From positions 1 through 46,424 of the forward strand of contig JALWZT010000255.1 of NCBI GenBank assembly GCA_027002405.1: a DNA stretch of 46,424 nt, in the 5' to 3' direction. Under the pieces are notes generated by a model. That model had not been told where the DNA came from. It ran no database searches and saw nothing but the letters and a program-made list of their open reading frames with translations. Positions 1 to 7,203 of the stretch are shown piece by piece; position 1 is the first letter of the stretch, and every line of letters begins with the position of its first letter. The stretch is from Anaerolineae bacterium (GTDB lineage Bacteria; Chloroflexota; Anaerolineae; J102). The position numbers were made by a program, and so were the translations under genes.

Positions 1-118
1 TCTACAAAACCGTATTCTTCAGTTGTTAAAGTTCTCTCCCTCCATTTATACCAGTTTAGCTACCAGTTTAGCTCATCCTGCGCCTCTTCCGCCTTAGTTC
101 GATAAAATTTCAGCGAAT
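1..118 (-). pseudogene. possible partial CDS leaving the left edge, interrupted by a 12-bp duplication
   Basis: On the minus strand a frame reads DSLKFYRTKAEEAQDELNW and then hits TAG at 60-62. If one copy of the perfect 12-bp tandem duplication at 49-72 is removed, the frame continues as YKWRERTLTTEEYGFV to the window edge. This looks like a real charged, helical peptide whose frame was broken by the in-frame duplication. The stretch is short enough to stay open by chance, no start codon is clear, and I recognise no family. Confidence 0.22.
49..72. repeat. perfect 12-bp tandem duplication
   Basis: TACCAGTTTAGC occurs twice head to tail at 49-60 and 61-72. It is a recent-looking slippage product that puts TAG into the minus-strand frame described for 1-118. 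Confidence 0.9.
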
Positions 119-141
119 CAGAAGTCCAATATCCAGAAATC

Positions 142-190
142 AATCCCAATCCTAATCCTAATCCTAATCCTGATCCTAATCCTAATCCTA
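142..190. repeat. (CCTAAT)n hexamer array abutting the MazG start codon
   Basis: About eight degenerate hexamers of AATCCT/GATCCT type run to one base before the ATG at 192. The array occupies the place where a Shine-Dalgarno sequence would normally be. Similar arrays occur at 700-735, 914-940, 2906-2932, 5141-5172, 6730-6758, 9168-9186, 19325-19362, 21161-21192, 24117-24178, 26404-26435 and 41154-41172. Confidence 0.85.
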
Positions 191-191
191 C

Positions 192-548
192 ATGGCACTT
201 CCCATGATCCCTCCATCCTTTGACTTCAACACGTACCAGAAACTTGCCCTGCGCACCGCGGGCAACCACGGCGACTTCGACAAAACCATGATGTACACCG
301 CGCTGGGCCTCAACGGCGAAGCGGGCGAAGTCGCGGAACACATCAAAAAAGCTTTCTTCCACGGCCACGACCTGGACCGGGAAGTGCTCAAAAAAGAACT
401 GGGCGATGTCCTTTGGTATCTCGCGGTCATGGCCCACACCCTGGACCTACCCCTGGAAGAGATCGCCCGCCACAACATCGAAAAACTGGCCCGCCGTTAT
501 CCCCAAGGCTTCTCCGAAGAACGCTCCCGAAATCGTAGTGAGCAGTGA
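192..548 (+). CDS. MazG-like nucleotide pyrophosphohydrolase
   Basis: This 118-aa protein has the helical all-alpha NTP pyrophosphohydrolase layout. An acidic cluster, GEAGEVAE around residues 42-49, is followed by KKELGDVLWYL around 67-77, where E69 and D72 form the ExxD half of the Mg2+ site. Members hydrolyse (d)NTPs to NMP and pyrophosphate, usually as cytosolic house-cleaning enzymes; the substrate cannot be read from the sequence. The length fits a single MazG-like domain. Start choice is uncertain: the ATG at 192 and an in-frame ATG at 204 both lack a Shine-Dalgarno because a hexamer repeat array runs up to the start. The TGA stop lies at the boundary with a dispersed repeat module. 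No operon partner is evident. Confidence 0.88.
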   Translation: MALPMIPPSFDFNTYQKLALRTAGNHGDFDKTMMYTALGLNGEAGEVAEHIKKAFFHGHDLDREVLKKELGDVLWYLAVMAHTLDLPLEEIARHNIEKLARRYPQGFSEERSRNRSEQ

Positions 549-551
549 CTA

Positions 552-746
552 GGCGCCACGAACAACGAGTCACTGATACGGACGGAAACGCCTCGCGGCC
601 AGGTTAAACGTAATGCGTAATGCGTGATGCGTAATGACCTCACGTTTTACGTTTCACGCATCACGCCCGTTGTCGCCTCGCTCAACGTCGGCCTGACGAT
701 CTCAATCCTAATCCTAATCCTGATCCGAATCCTATTTACATAGCAG
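552..746. repeat. composite dispersed repeat module, copy 1
   Basis: With copy 2 this fills the 406-base gap 549-954, and I see no gene in it. Order: GGCGCCACGAAC..., GGAAACGCCTCGCGGCC, a 62-bp inverted heptad core (608-669), CGTTGTCGCCTCGCTCAACG, hexamers, and a junction CTATTTACATAGCAG. The same order recurs in opposite orientation at 2893-3094, 4940-5130 and 5131-5345. Confidence 0.8.
608..669. repeat. 62-bp inverted heptad core: 4 heptads, 6 nt, 4 heptads
   Basis: The left arm has heptads of GCGTAAT/GCGTGAT type and the centre is GACCTC (636-641). The right arm has inverted heptads of ACGTTTT/ACGCATC type. The arms can pair imperfectly as a hairpin. Confidence 0.85.
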
Positions 747-954
747 GCGCCACGAACGACTATTCGTCGATACCGATGAAAACGCCTCGCTGCCACGTTG
801 GCGCGGGAAGCCGATTTCGTCAAGCGTCAAACGTCATGCGTCATGATCTGACGTTTCACGTTTTACGTTTGACGTTCGTTGGTGCCTCGCTCAACGTTGT
901 CCTGATGATCTCAATCCTAATCCTGATCCGAATCCTATTTACATAGCAGTCACC
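747..954. repeat. composite dispersed repeat module, copy 2
   Basis: This is a tandem second copy of the module at 552-746, with a diverged heptad core at 817-878. It ends in hexamers and the junction CTATTTACATAGCAGTCACC, which directly precedes the ATG of the next gene at 955. Confidence 0.8.
817..878. repeat. 62-bp inverted heptad core
   Basis: Four heptads (TCGTCAA type), centre GATCTG at 845-850, four inverted heptads (ACGTTTC type). The geometry is exactly that of 608-669 but the words differ. Confidence 0.85.
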
Positions 955-2907
955 ATGCACACCGCCCGCCATCGCCTGGCATTTCTACTCATCCTTCTCC
1001 TCGCCTTTGGCCTGCGCGTCCATCAGCTCGACGTGCAGAGCCTATGGTACGATGAGGGGGTGACCGCGCGCGTGGCGCAGATGGGCGCGGGGGAACTGGC
1101 CCGCTGGACCGCAGACGACATTCAACCGCCCCTCTATTATCTGCTGCTGGGCGGGTGGCTGCGTCTCTTCCATCCCTGGCCCGGCAACATCGCGTATCTC
1201 ATGCGCTTTTTTTCCACGGGCTTTGGCGTGTTGCTGGTGGCCCTTTTGGCCGCGTTGGCCCGGCGACTGTGGGGACGCTGCGCGGGCTTGCTCGCGGGGC
1301 TGATAACCGCCATCTCGCCCTTGATGGTCTACTACAGCCAGGAAGCCCGCATGTACGCGCAACTCCTCTTCCTGGTGGCCCTGGCCGCGTATGGCGTGGT
1401 AAGGCTGCTGGATGCCTCCTCCCGCCCAGGCCTAGCCATAGCCGGGAAAGAAAAGACCAGGTTGGGGTTTCTGGCCTTGTACGCGCTGGCCGGGCTGGCC
1501 GCCATGTACACCCATTATTTCGCGGGATTCGCCCTGCTGGCCCTGGCGTTGTATTGGGCCCACGTGTGGGTGCGAGAAAGCAAAAAAATGCGGGCGTTAG
1601 GCGGCTTTGCCCTGGCCAACCTGATCATCCTGCTGGGCTACCTGCCCTGGCTGCCTGCCATGTGGCAACGCTTCCAGGTGGATGCCAGCTATTGGTCCGG
1701 GCGGCTTAAGCTGGATGAGGCGTTGTTGAAGACCCTGGCCAATTTCACCATGGGAGCGACCGAGGTTTTCCGTCTGGAAGACGCGCAGCGCTGGTTGCCC
1801 TGGTTCGGTTTGGCCGGATTGATCTGGCTTCTGGCCCTGATCCTGATGCGCGTCCGAGGCTCCCAGCGGCCCTTGGCCCTGGTGCTCCACTGGCTCCTTC
1901 TCCCCCCTGCCCTCATCCTTCTCCTGGCCTACCGCACGCCCAAATTCAATCCCCGCTACCTGCTCATCAGTTGGCCCGCGTGGGCCTTGCTCATGGCCGG
2001 GGGCACGACCGCGCTTTGGCAACCCCGGGCCTGGCTTCCCCCTCGCGGCCCATGGTGGCTGCGTCTCCTGGCCCGGGTCCTGGCCCTCCTCACCCTCCTG
2101 CTGGTGATAACCGCCAGTGCCCTGGGCCTGGACAACTGGTATTACGACCCCAACTTTGCCAAAACAGCCTGGCGGGAAGCCATCACCTACATGTTTCAGC
2201 ACCGCCAACCCGATGAAGCCGCGCTGCTGGTTTCGGGCCATGCTTACCCCATCTTCGACACCTATCTTCCCCCGGATGCGCCGCCCGCCTGGCGCGTGCC
2301 CCGCTACCGTCTCCCCCAGATCGACATCCTGGATGTGAATCAGGTTTTGGGATGGGAGGAAAGCGCGCGGGCCTTGAACCAGGATCTGGCCCCCCACGGC
2401 GGGGTGTGGCTCTTCCTCTGGCAGGATGACGTGGTCGACCCGGCCCATGTGGTAACCATTCAACTGGACCGCTATGCCCGGCCCCAACCCACGCCCGACT
2501 TCGCGTTCCTGAAACTCGCGCACTACCGACTTCCGCCCGACTTCCACATCCCCGAACAGCCCCCTATCACCCAGCCGGGAACCCGCTTCGAAGACGCCCT
2601 GGAACTGGTGGGCATCGAAACCAGACCGGATGGCTTCTGGCTCTACTGGCGTTCCCTCAAACCCCATCTCCCGGACCTGCACACGGTCGTGGCCGTGGAG
2701 CAGCCCGATCAGGCCTTGCTTGACGTTGTGGATCAACGGCCTGTCGGGTATGATTTCCCCACCACCCATTGGAACCCTGGCGACACCTACCCCATATGGT
2801 TCCCCTTCACCAACCTGCCCGCTGGAGCCCGGCTGCGTGTCCGCGTCTACCAGCCCGATGATGGACACATCCTGGGCGACTTTGAGACGCCACTGCTTTG
2901 TAAATAG
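955..2907 (+). CDS. membrane glycosyltransferase, GT39/ArnT/PMT-like
   Basis: This 650-aa integral membrane protein probably transfers sugar from a polyprenyl-phosphate donor on the outer face of the membrane. The first hydrophobic helix (residues 8-20) is followed by LWYDEG (30-35). The Asp-Glu pair in this first loop is the hallmark catalytic position of PMT/ArnT-type GT-C enzymes. About ten further hydrophobic segments follow to around residue 390, then a soluble C-terminal domain of about 260 residues that I do not recognise. The ATG follows the repeat junction AGTCACC with no Shine-Dalgarno. The last residues (LLCK and the TAG) are encoded by the next repeat copy. The GT2 enzyme downstream suggests surface-glycan synthesis. 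Confidence 0.85.
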   Translation: MHTARHRLAFLLILLLAFGLRVHQLDVQSLWYDEGVTARVAQMGAGELARWTADDIQPPLYYLLLGGWLRLFHPWPGNIAYLMRFFSTGFGVLLVALLAALARRLWGRCAGLLAGLITAISPLMVYYSQEARMYAQLLFLVALAAYGVVRLLDASSRPGLAIAGKEKTRLGFLALYALAGLAAMYTHYFAGFALLALALYWAHVWVRESKKMRALGGFALANLIILLGYLPWLPAMWQRFQVDASYWSGRLKLDEALLKTLANFTMGATEVFRLEDAQRWLPWFGLAGLIWLLALILMRVRGSQRPLALVLHWLLLPPALILLLAYRTPKFNPRYLLISWPAWALLMAGGTTALWQPRAWLPPRGPWWLRLLARVLALLTLLLVITASALGLDNWYYDPNFAKTAWREAITYMFQHRQPDEAALLVSGHAYPIFDTYLPPDAPPAWRVPRYRLPQIDILDVNQVLGWEESARALNQDLAPHGGVWLFLWQDDVVDPAHVVTIQLDRYARPQPTPDFAFLKLAHYRLPPDFHIPEQPPITQPGTRFEDALELVGIETRPDGFWLYWRSLKPHLPDLHTVVAVEQPDQALLDVVDQRPVGYDFPTTHWNPGDTYPIWFPFTNLPAGARLRVRVYQPDDGHILGDFETPLLCK

Positions 2908-3094
2908 GATTCGGATCAGGATTAGGATTGAGGATCCTCAGGACAACGTTGAGCGAGGCGGCAACGGGCGTGATGCGTGAAACATGAAACGTGAGAACCT
3001 TACGCATCACGCATCACGTTTCACGGCCCGCCAGCCTAGCTGCGAGGCGTTTTCACCTGTATCGGCGGACAGTCGTCCGTGGTGACTGGTCCGA
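2893..3094. repeat. composite dispersed repeat module, copy 3 (inverted orientation)
   Basis: It begins with CTGCTTTGTAAATAG, which supplies the glycosyltransferase stop. Hexamers, the heptad core (2968-3029) and the GCGAGGCGTTTTCACC flank follow. The gap 2908-3274 otherwise holds only a heptad unit (3101-3131) and an ATATCCA-type array (3189-3261). Confidence 0.8.
2968..3029. repeat. 62-bp inverted heptad core
   Basis: Left heptads GCGTGAT, GCGTGAA and relatives; centre AACCTT at 2996-3001; right heptads ACGCATC and ACGTTTC type. Confidence 0.85.
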
Positions 3095-3100
3095 AAATAA

Positions 3101-3131
3101 AGTAATCCGTGATCAGTCATCAGTAATCAGT
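3101..3131. repeat. 31-nt AGTAATC heptad unit
   Basis: Four AGTNATC-type heptads plus AGT. Near-identical 31-nt units lie at 5352-5382, 6783-6813, 6974-7004, 8916-8946, 9213-9243, 10551-10581, 19398-19428, 26345-26375 and 46186-46216. Confidence 0.88.
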
Positions 3132-3188
3132 GGAAATCTGCGTTGCGAAGCATCGGCGCAAATCTGCGTTCCCATCTTCGGCGCAGTT

Positions 3189-3261
3189 CACAATATTGGA
3201 TATTCCTTGTTTCAGGACGACTCAAATACCCAATATCCAATACCCAACACCAAATATCCCC
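3189..3261. repeat. short inverted arms and ATATCCA-type heptad array
   Basis: About five heptads (ATACCCA, ATATCCA and relatives) at 3226-3261 face a short inverted arm with ATTGGATATTCC near 3194-3206. The array stops 13 bases before the dehydrogenase start. Confidence 0.7.
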
Positions 3262-3274
3262 TCCAAAACATCCC

Positions 3275-3967
3275 ATGACTCCACAACTCTTTCTCACCGG
3301 TGCCAATCGGGGCATTGGCCTGGCCCTGGTGCGAGAGGCCCTGGCCCGAGGTTACCGCGTCTTCGCGGGCGCCCGTCATCCAGACCGGGCCAGCGAGCTG
3401 CAGGCCCTGGCTCAGACCCACCCTCAGCATCTGGACCTCATCGCCATTGACGTCACCGACAATGCCAGCATCGCGGCCGCGGCCCAAGCGGTCGCGGCCC
3501 AAACCCCACGGCTGGATATCCTCATCAACAACGCGGGCGTTTTCCCGCGAGGGGAACGACTCACGACCCTCGACGCCCAGACCATGCTCCACACCTTTCA
3601 CGTCAACAGCGTGGGCCCTATGATGGTGATCCAGCACTTCCGCCCTTTGCTTCATCACGGCGCCAAAATCCTCAACATCTCCTCCCAACTGGGCTCCCTC
3701 ACCCGAGCCGGGGGCACTTCCTACAGTTACAACAGCAGCAAAGCCGCCTTGAATATGCTCACCCGCATTTTGGCTCAGGAACTCCGTTCCGTGAGGATCA
3801 TAGCCGTGGCCGTGCATCCTGGCTGGGTACGCACCGATATGGGCGGGCCAGCCGCGCCCCTGGCCCCTGCCACCTCAGCCCGCGGCATCCTGGACCTGGC
3901 CCAACGTCTGCGCCTCCGCGATTCCGGCGAATTTTTCACCTGGGAAGGAAAGAAACATCCCTGGTAA
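3275..3967 (+). CDS. short-chain dehydrogenase/reductase (SDR)
   Basis: This 230-aa classical SDR, like the CsgA/C-factor type, is an NAD(P)-dependent oxidoreductase of unknown substrate. It shows the cofactor motif TGANRGIG (residues 8-15), NNAG in the middle, an active-site Ser in ISSQ, and the catalytic pair YNSSK. The ATG at 3275 is chosen because it directly precedes the nucleotide-binding strand; the open frame continues upstream to 3143 but that part is repeat DNA. No Shine-Dalgarno is visible. The stop is 15 bases before the GT2 gene, so the two are probably co-transcribed. Confidence 0.88.
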   Translation: MTPQLFLTGANRGIGLALVREALARGYRVFAGARHPDRASELQALAQTHPQHLDLIAIDVTDNASIAAAAQAVAAQTPRLDILINNAGVFPRGERLTTLDAQTMLHTFHVNSVGPMMVIQHFRPLLHHGAKILNISSQLGSLTRAGGTSYSYNSSKAALNMLTRILAQELRSVRIIAVAVHPGWVRTDMGGPAAPLAPATSARGILDLAQRLRLRDSGEFFTWEGKKHPW

Positions 3968-3982
3968 GGGATACTGGATGCC

Positions 3983-4945
3983 ATGCGACTCGCCATTCTC
4001 ATTGTCAGCTACCAGGTGCGGGACCTGCTACGGGCCTGCCTGCAATCCATCTACGAGGACCTGGCCCGCTCGCCCGGCCTCACCGCTCAGGTGGTGGTGG
4101 TGGATAATGCCTCCGCGGATGGCAGCGCGGCCATGGTGGCCGAAGAATTCCCCCTGGTTCATCTCATCGCCAGCTCCGAAAACCTGGGCTTTGCCCGGGG
4201 CAACAATGTGGGCTTGCGTTGGCTAGGCTTTGGCACGACCTCCTCGCCATCATCCCCTCTCAAACCCGACGCGGTCTTGCTGCTGAATCCCGACACCGAA
4301 CTCCAGCCAGGCGCGTTGGCTACCCTCAGCGACTTCCTGCGCAAGCATCCTCACGCGGGAGGCTGCTGCCCTCGTCTGAATTACGGGGACGGCCATTTGC
4401 AGCACAGCGCCTTCCACTTCCCAGGCCTGGTGCAACTCTACCTGGACCTCCATCCCATCCCTCGGCTCATGGAAACCCGGCTCAACGGCCGCTACCCTCG
4501 CCGCAAGTACGAAGGGGATAGGCCCTTTCCTGTGGACTTTGCCCTGGGCGCGGCGCTCATGGTCCGGGCCGAAGCCATTGACGCGGTGGGGATTCTGGAC
4601 GAGGCTTACTTCATGTATGCCGAAGAGATGGATTGGCAGAAACGGATGCAACAGGCCGGTTGGCCCATTTATTGTGTCCCTACAGCCCGCGTGATCCATT
4701 ACGAAGGCCAAAGCGCGCGCCAGTTCCGCCGGGCCATGACCGTGGCCCTCTGGCGTTCCCGGCTTCGGTACTACCAAAAACATCACCCTGCCTGGAAACA
4801 ACGGGCCGAACGTTGGCTCATCGCCCGGGCCATGAGGCAACGCCTGGACCAGGCTCAGGCAGCCCTGGCCGCGGGCCGGGGGGACCCCCAGCAGCTTCAG
4901 GAACAGATCGCGGCTTATCGGGAGATTCTGGAGGAACTGCTATGA
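3983..4945 (+). CDS. family 2 glycosyltransferase, WbbL/rhamnosyltransferase-like
   Basis: This 320-aa inverting GT-A enzyme transfers an activated nucleotide sugar at the cytoplasmic face of the membrane. The motifs appear in order: AILIVSYQVRD at the N-terminus, VVVDNASADGS, ENLGFARGNN, LLLNPDTE (metal-binding Asp in the usual N-P-D-T/A-E form), and EEMDW, a typical ED-type base region of WbbL-like enzymes. The C-terminus is helical and basic. There is no transmembrane segment. AAGGG lies about 13 bases before the ATG. The stop TGA is formed within the repeat junction CTGCTATGAAAATAG. The acceptor is unknown; with the GT39 gene upstream, a role in surface polysaccharide is likely. Confidence 0.88.
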   Translation: MRLAILIVSYQVRDLLRACLQSIYEDLARSPGLTAQVVVVDNASADGSAAMVAEEFPLVHLIASSENLGFARGNNVGLRWLGFGTTSSPSSPLKPDAVLLLNPDTELQPGALATLSDFLRKHPHAGGCCPRLNYGDGHLQHSAFHFPGLVQLYLDLHPIPRLMETRLNGRYPRRKYEGDRPFPVDFALGAALMVRAEAIDAVGILDEAYFMYAEEMDWQKRMQQAGWPIYCVPTARVIHYEGQSARQFRRAMTVALWRSRLRYYQKHHPAWKQRAERWLIARAMRQRLDQAQAALAAGRGDPQQLQEQIAAYREILEELL

Positions 4946-5130
4946 AAATAGAATGATCGCTGGTTGCTGAGGAATCGCCAGGCCGACGTTGGGCGAGTCG
5001 GCAAAGGTTCGTATTGCGTATTCCGTATTCCGTCCAGTCGTTACGCAATACGCAATACGGAATACGAGTCACGCCGCCCTGGCCGCGAGGCATTTTCGTC
5101 GGTATCGGCGCGGGGTGGCCCGCCGTCGGA
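4940..5130. repeat. composite dispersed repeat module, copy 4
   Basis: This begins the 710-base gene-free gap 4946-5655. It has the junction, the GACGTTGGGCGAG flank, a 62-bp core with a different heptad word (5009-5070), and the CCGCGAGGCATTTTCGTC flank. Confidence 0.8.
5009..5070. repeat. 62-bp inverted heptad core with a different word
   Basis: Left heptads GCGTATT/CCGTATT; centre GTCGTT at 5037-5042; right heptads ACGCAAT/ACGGAAT. The 4 + 6 + 4 geometry of the other cores is kept although the heptad sequence is different. Confidence 0.85.
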
Positions 5131-5345
5131 CTGCTTTGTAAATAGGATTCGGATCAGGATTAGGATTAAGGATCGTCAGGACAACGTTGAGCGAGGCGAC
5201 AACGGGCGTGATGCGTGAAACGTGAAACGTGAGAGCCTTACGCATCACGCATTACGCATCACGTGACTGGCTTCCCGCCCGGCCCTGGCCGCGAGGCATT
5301 TTCGTCGGTATCGGCGCGGGGTGGCCCGCCGTCGGACTGCTTTGT
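5131..5345. repeat. composite dispersed repeat module, copy 5
   Basis: Tandem to copy 4, with its core at 5206-5267 (centre AGCCTT). It ends in the same CGCGGGGTGGCCCGCC segment and is followed by another CTGCTTTGTAAATAG junction and a 31-nt AGTAATC unit (5352-5382). Confidence 0.8.
5206..5267. repeat. 62-bp inverted heptad core
   Basis: GCGTGAT/ACGTGAA-type heptads, centre AGCCTT at 5234-5239, then inverted ACGCATC/ACGCATT-type heptads. Confidence 0.85.
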
Positions 5346-5351
5346 AAATAG

Positions 5352-5382
5352 AGTAATCAGTGATCAGTTATCAGTAATCAGT
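5352..5382. repeat. 31-nt AGTAATC heptad unit
   Basis: Four heptads plus AGT, between the junction and the palindrome at 5395. Confidence 0.88.
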
Positions 5383-5394
5383 AGAGCCCCGCGA

Positions 5395-5531
5395 CGTCAT
5401 TCCGAGGGAGCGAAGCGACCGAGGAATCTAGCGAAGCGCAAAAGACCACGGCATGGCGCTCACTTCGCTCGCTAGATGCCCTTCGATTCCTCAGGGCAGG
5501 CTTTCGCTCCCTCCGGTCGCTCAGCATGACG
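5395..5531. repeat. large imperfect palindrome, copy 1
   Basis: The left arm starts CGTCATTCCGAGGGAGCGAA and the right arm ends GCTCAGCATGACG. Both contain GAGCGAAGCGA-type runs and CTAGCGA. The centre carries CCACGGCATGGCGC. Other copies: 8958-9071, 26198-26332, 30091-30203, 41269-41405. Followed to 5581 by AATCTGCG-type short repeats. Confidence 0.85.
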
Positions 5532-5655
5532 AACATCTGCGAAAATCTGCGTTGCGAAGCATCGGCGCAAATCTACGTTCCCTTCACCTGCTACCTGCCA
5601 TTTACAAACTCACAAACTGCATCCTCATTTTCATTGTTATGTACGGGAGATTCTC

Positions 5656-6717
5656 ATGCTCAAACGTGTGATATGGCTCTTATTGCTATGTGCGCCCGTG
5701 GCGTTTGTGTTCGAGCTGCGGCACGGGTCACCCCTGGTGGTCTTTGTCGCCTCGGCTCTGGCCATCATCCCCCTGGCCGGTCTGTTGGGAGATGCCACAG
5801 AAGCCCTGGCCGCAAAAACCGGCCCCCGCGTTGGCGGCTTGCTCAACGCCACCCTGGGGAATGCGGCCGAGCTCATCATCACCCTCATCGCTCTACGCGC
5901 GGGCCAATTGGCTTTGGTCTCGGCTTCGATTATCGGTTCCATTCTGGGGAATGTTTTGCTGGTGCTGGGCGCGGCCATCTTATTGGGAGGGCTCAAACTG
6001 GGTATCCAGCGTTTCAATCGTGAACAGGCGGGCATGGACGCCACATTGCTCTTTCTGGCAGCCATTGCCATCGCGGTGCCCTCCCTGTTCAACGCAGCCA
6101 TTGAGCCGAATTTGGTGCGGGTCGAAAAACTAAGCATGGCCACGGCCCTGGTGATGTTGCTCATTTACGTGCTGGCCATGGGCTACACCCTCTTTGGCCG
6201 ACAACTCCAGCCAGAGGTGATCACGCCCGTCGCCCCGCCGCCCCATGACGGGCCGCATTGGAGCTTACCCGTCTCGGTAGGGGTGCTGGCCGGTTCCGTG
6301 GCTGCCATTGCCTTGCTCAGTGAATTTTTAGTAGGCGCGGTCGAGCCCGTCACAGAGCAATGGGGTTTCAGCCCCTTTTTCGTGGGGATTATCCTAATCC
6401 CCATCATCGGAAATGTGGCGGAGCATGTGGTGGCCGTGGAAATGGCCATGAAAGATCAAATGGAGCTCAGTCTCAACATCGCGTTGGGCTCCAGCTTGCA
6501 AATCGCCTTGTTTGTGGCGCCATTGCTGGTGCTGATTTCCCCTTGGCTAGGGCATCCTTTTGCTCTGGAATTCAGTTCCTTTGAACTCATCGCCCTCATC
6601 TCCGCCTCGGTTATCGCCGCGTTGGTGGCCATCGATGGCAAATCGAACTGGCTGGAGGGGGCCATGTTGCTTTCGGTCTACCTGATTTTGGGCATAGCCT
6701 TTTTCTTCCTGCCGTGA
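5656..6717 (+). CDS. calcium/proton antiporter, CaCA (CAX) family
   Basis: This 353-aa polytopic membrane protein exchanges cytosolic Ca2+ for protons. It has the two pseudo-symmetric halves of CAX exchangers. Half one holds GNAAELI around residues 68-74 (E72); half two holds GNVAEHVVAVE around 252-262 (E256). These Glu residues are the cation-binding acidic positions of the alpha repeats. The halves are joined by a hydrophilic linker around 182-202. Ten to eleven hydrophobic helices are visible, and the length is typical for a bacterial CAX. GGGAGA precedes the ATG at good spacing. The TGA stop lies inside the repeat junction GTGACTGTTCCGTAAATAG. It appears to be a single-gene unit. Confidence 0.92.
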   Translation: MLKRVIWLLLLCAPVAFVFELRHGSPLVVFVASALAIIPLAGLLGDATEALAAKTGPRVGGLLNATLGNAAELIITLIALRAGQLALVSASIIGSILGNVLLVLGAAILLGGLKLGIQRFNREQAGMDATLLFLAAIAIAVPSLFNAAIEPNLVRVEKLSMATALVMLLIYVLAMGYTLFGRQLQPEVITPVAPPPHDGPHWSLPVSVGVLAGSVAAIALLSEFLVGAVEPVTEQWGFSPFFVGIILIPIIGNVAEHVVAVEMAMKDQMELSLNIALGSSLQIALFVAPLLVLISPWLGHPFALEFSSFELIALISASVIAALVAIDGKSNWLEGAMLLSVYLILGIAFFFLP

Positions 6718-6813
6718 CTGTTCCGTAAATAGGATCAGGATTAGGATTGAGGATTGTTAGGCCGAAGTTAGGCGCGAGCACGAGTAATCAGTGATCAGTC
6801 ATCAGTAATCAGT
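6714..6813. repeat. partial repeat module: junction, hexamers, 31-nt heptad unit
   Basis: The junction at 6714-6732 contains the antiporter stop. GGATTA hexamers, AGGCCGAAGTTAGGCGCGAG and a 31-nt AGTAATC unit (6783-6813) follow. Similar partial modules: 9157-9243, 21159-21242, 26345-26440 (inverted) and 41087-41190 (inverted). This opens the 823-base gene-free gap 6718-7540. Confidence 0.8.
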
Positions 6814-6815
6814 TG

Positions 6816-7190
6816 CGGGGCTAGCCGGATTCATCCGGTGCCGTTTTATAGCCCGGCGACTTCATCGCCGCGCGGGCGAGGTGGACGCTACTTCGTTCAG
6901 CTAAACGACGCCAAATGTCTGATTTTCGTCGTTATGCGGTGAGCTATTGCTCATGGTGACTGTTCCGTAAATCAGTAATCAGTGATCAGTTATCAGTAAT
7001 CAGTGAAAATCTGCGGCGCATCGGCGCAAATCAGCGTCCCCATTTTCCTTGGTATCGGTGCGGGCGAGCCAGCCGGAATTATCCGGCGCCGTTCTATAGC
7101 CCGGCGACTTCATCGCCGGGCGGGCGTGGTGGATGCCGCTATGACCGATTTAATTCGACAACGTGCATCATCCGGCGCGGTTCCTTAGCG
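6816..7190. repeat. GATGAA-loop hairpin repeats and a heptad unit
   Basis: Two hairpins GCCCGGCGA-CTTCA-TCGCCGGGC or close variants occur at 6851-6873 and 7099-7121. GCCGGATTCATCCGG-type hairpins lie near 6825 and 7070. A 31-nt AGTAATC unit lies at 6974-7004. The same hairpins recur at 7402-7428, 9254-9276 and 40429-40870. I see no gene here. Confidence 0.75.
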
Positions 7191-7203
7191 CCCGAGGCTG
7201 AAC

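Noticed and set aside
142-190. Telomere-like (TTAGGN) repeats
   Set aside because: The hexamer is TTAGGA/TTAGGC-like, arrays are short, internal and numerous, and nothing suggests a linear end.
3143-3274. N-terminal extension of the SDR from 3143
   Set aside because: The added residues come from repeat DNA and precede the standard N-terminal strand of the fold; ATG 3275 fits the family.
6816-7190. tRNA or structured small RNA in the hairpin-rich gaps
   Set aside because: No cloverleaf, no TTCGAATC-type T-loop and no CCA end were found; the hairpins are members of dispersed repeat families.
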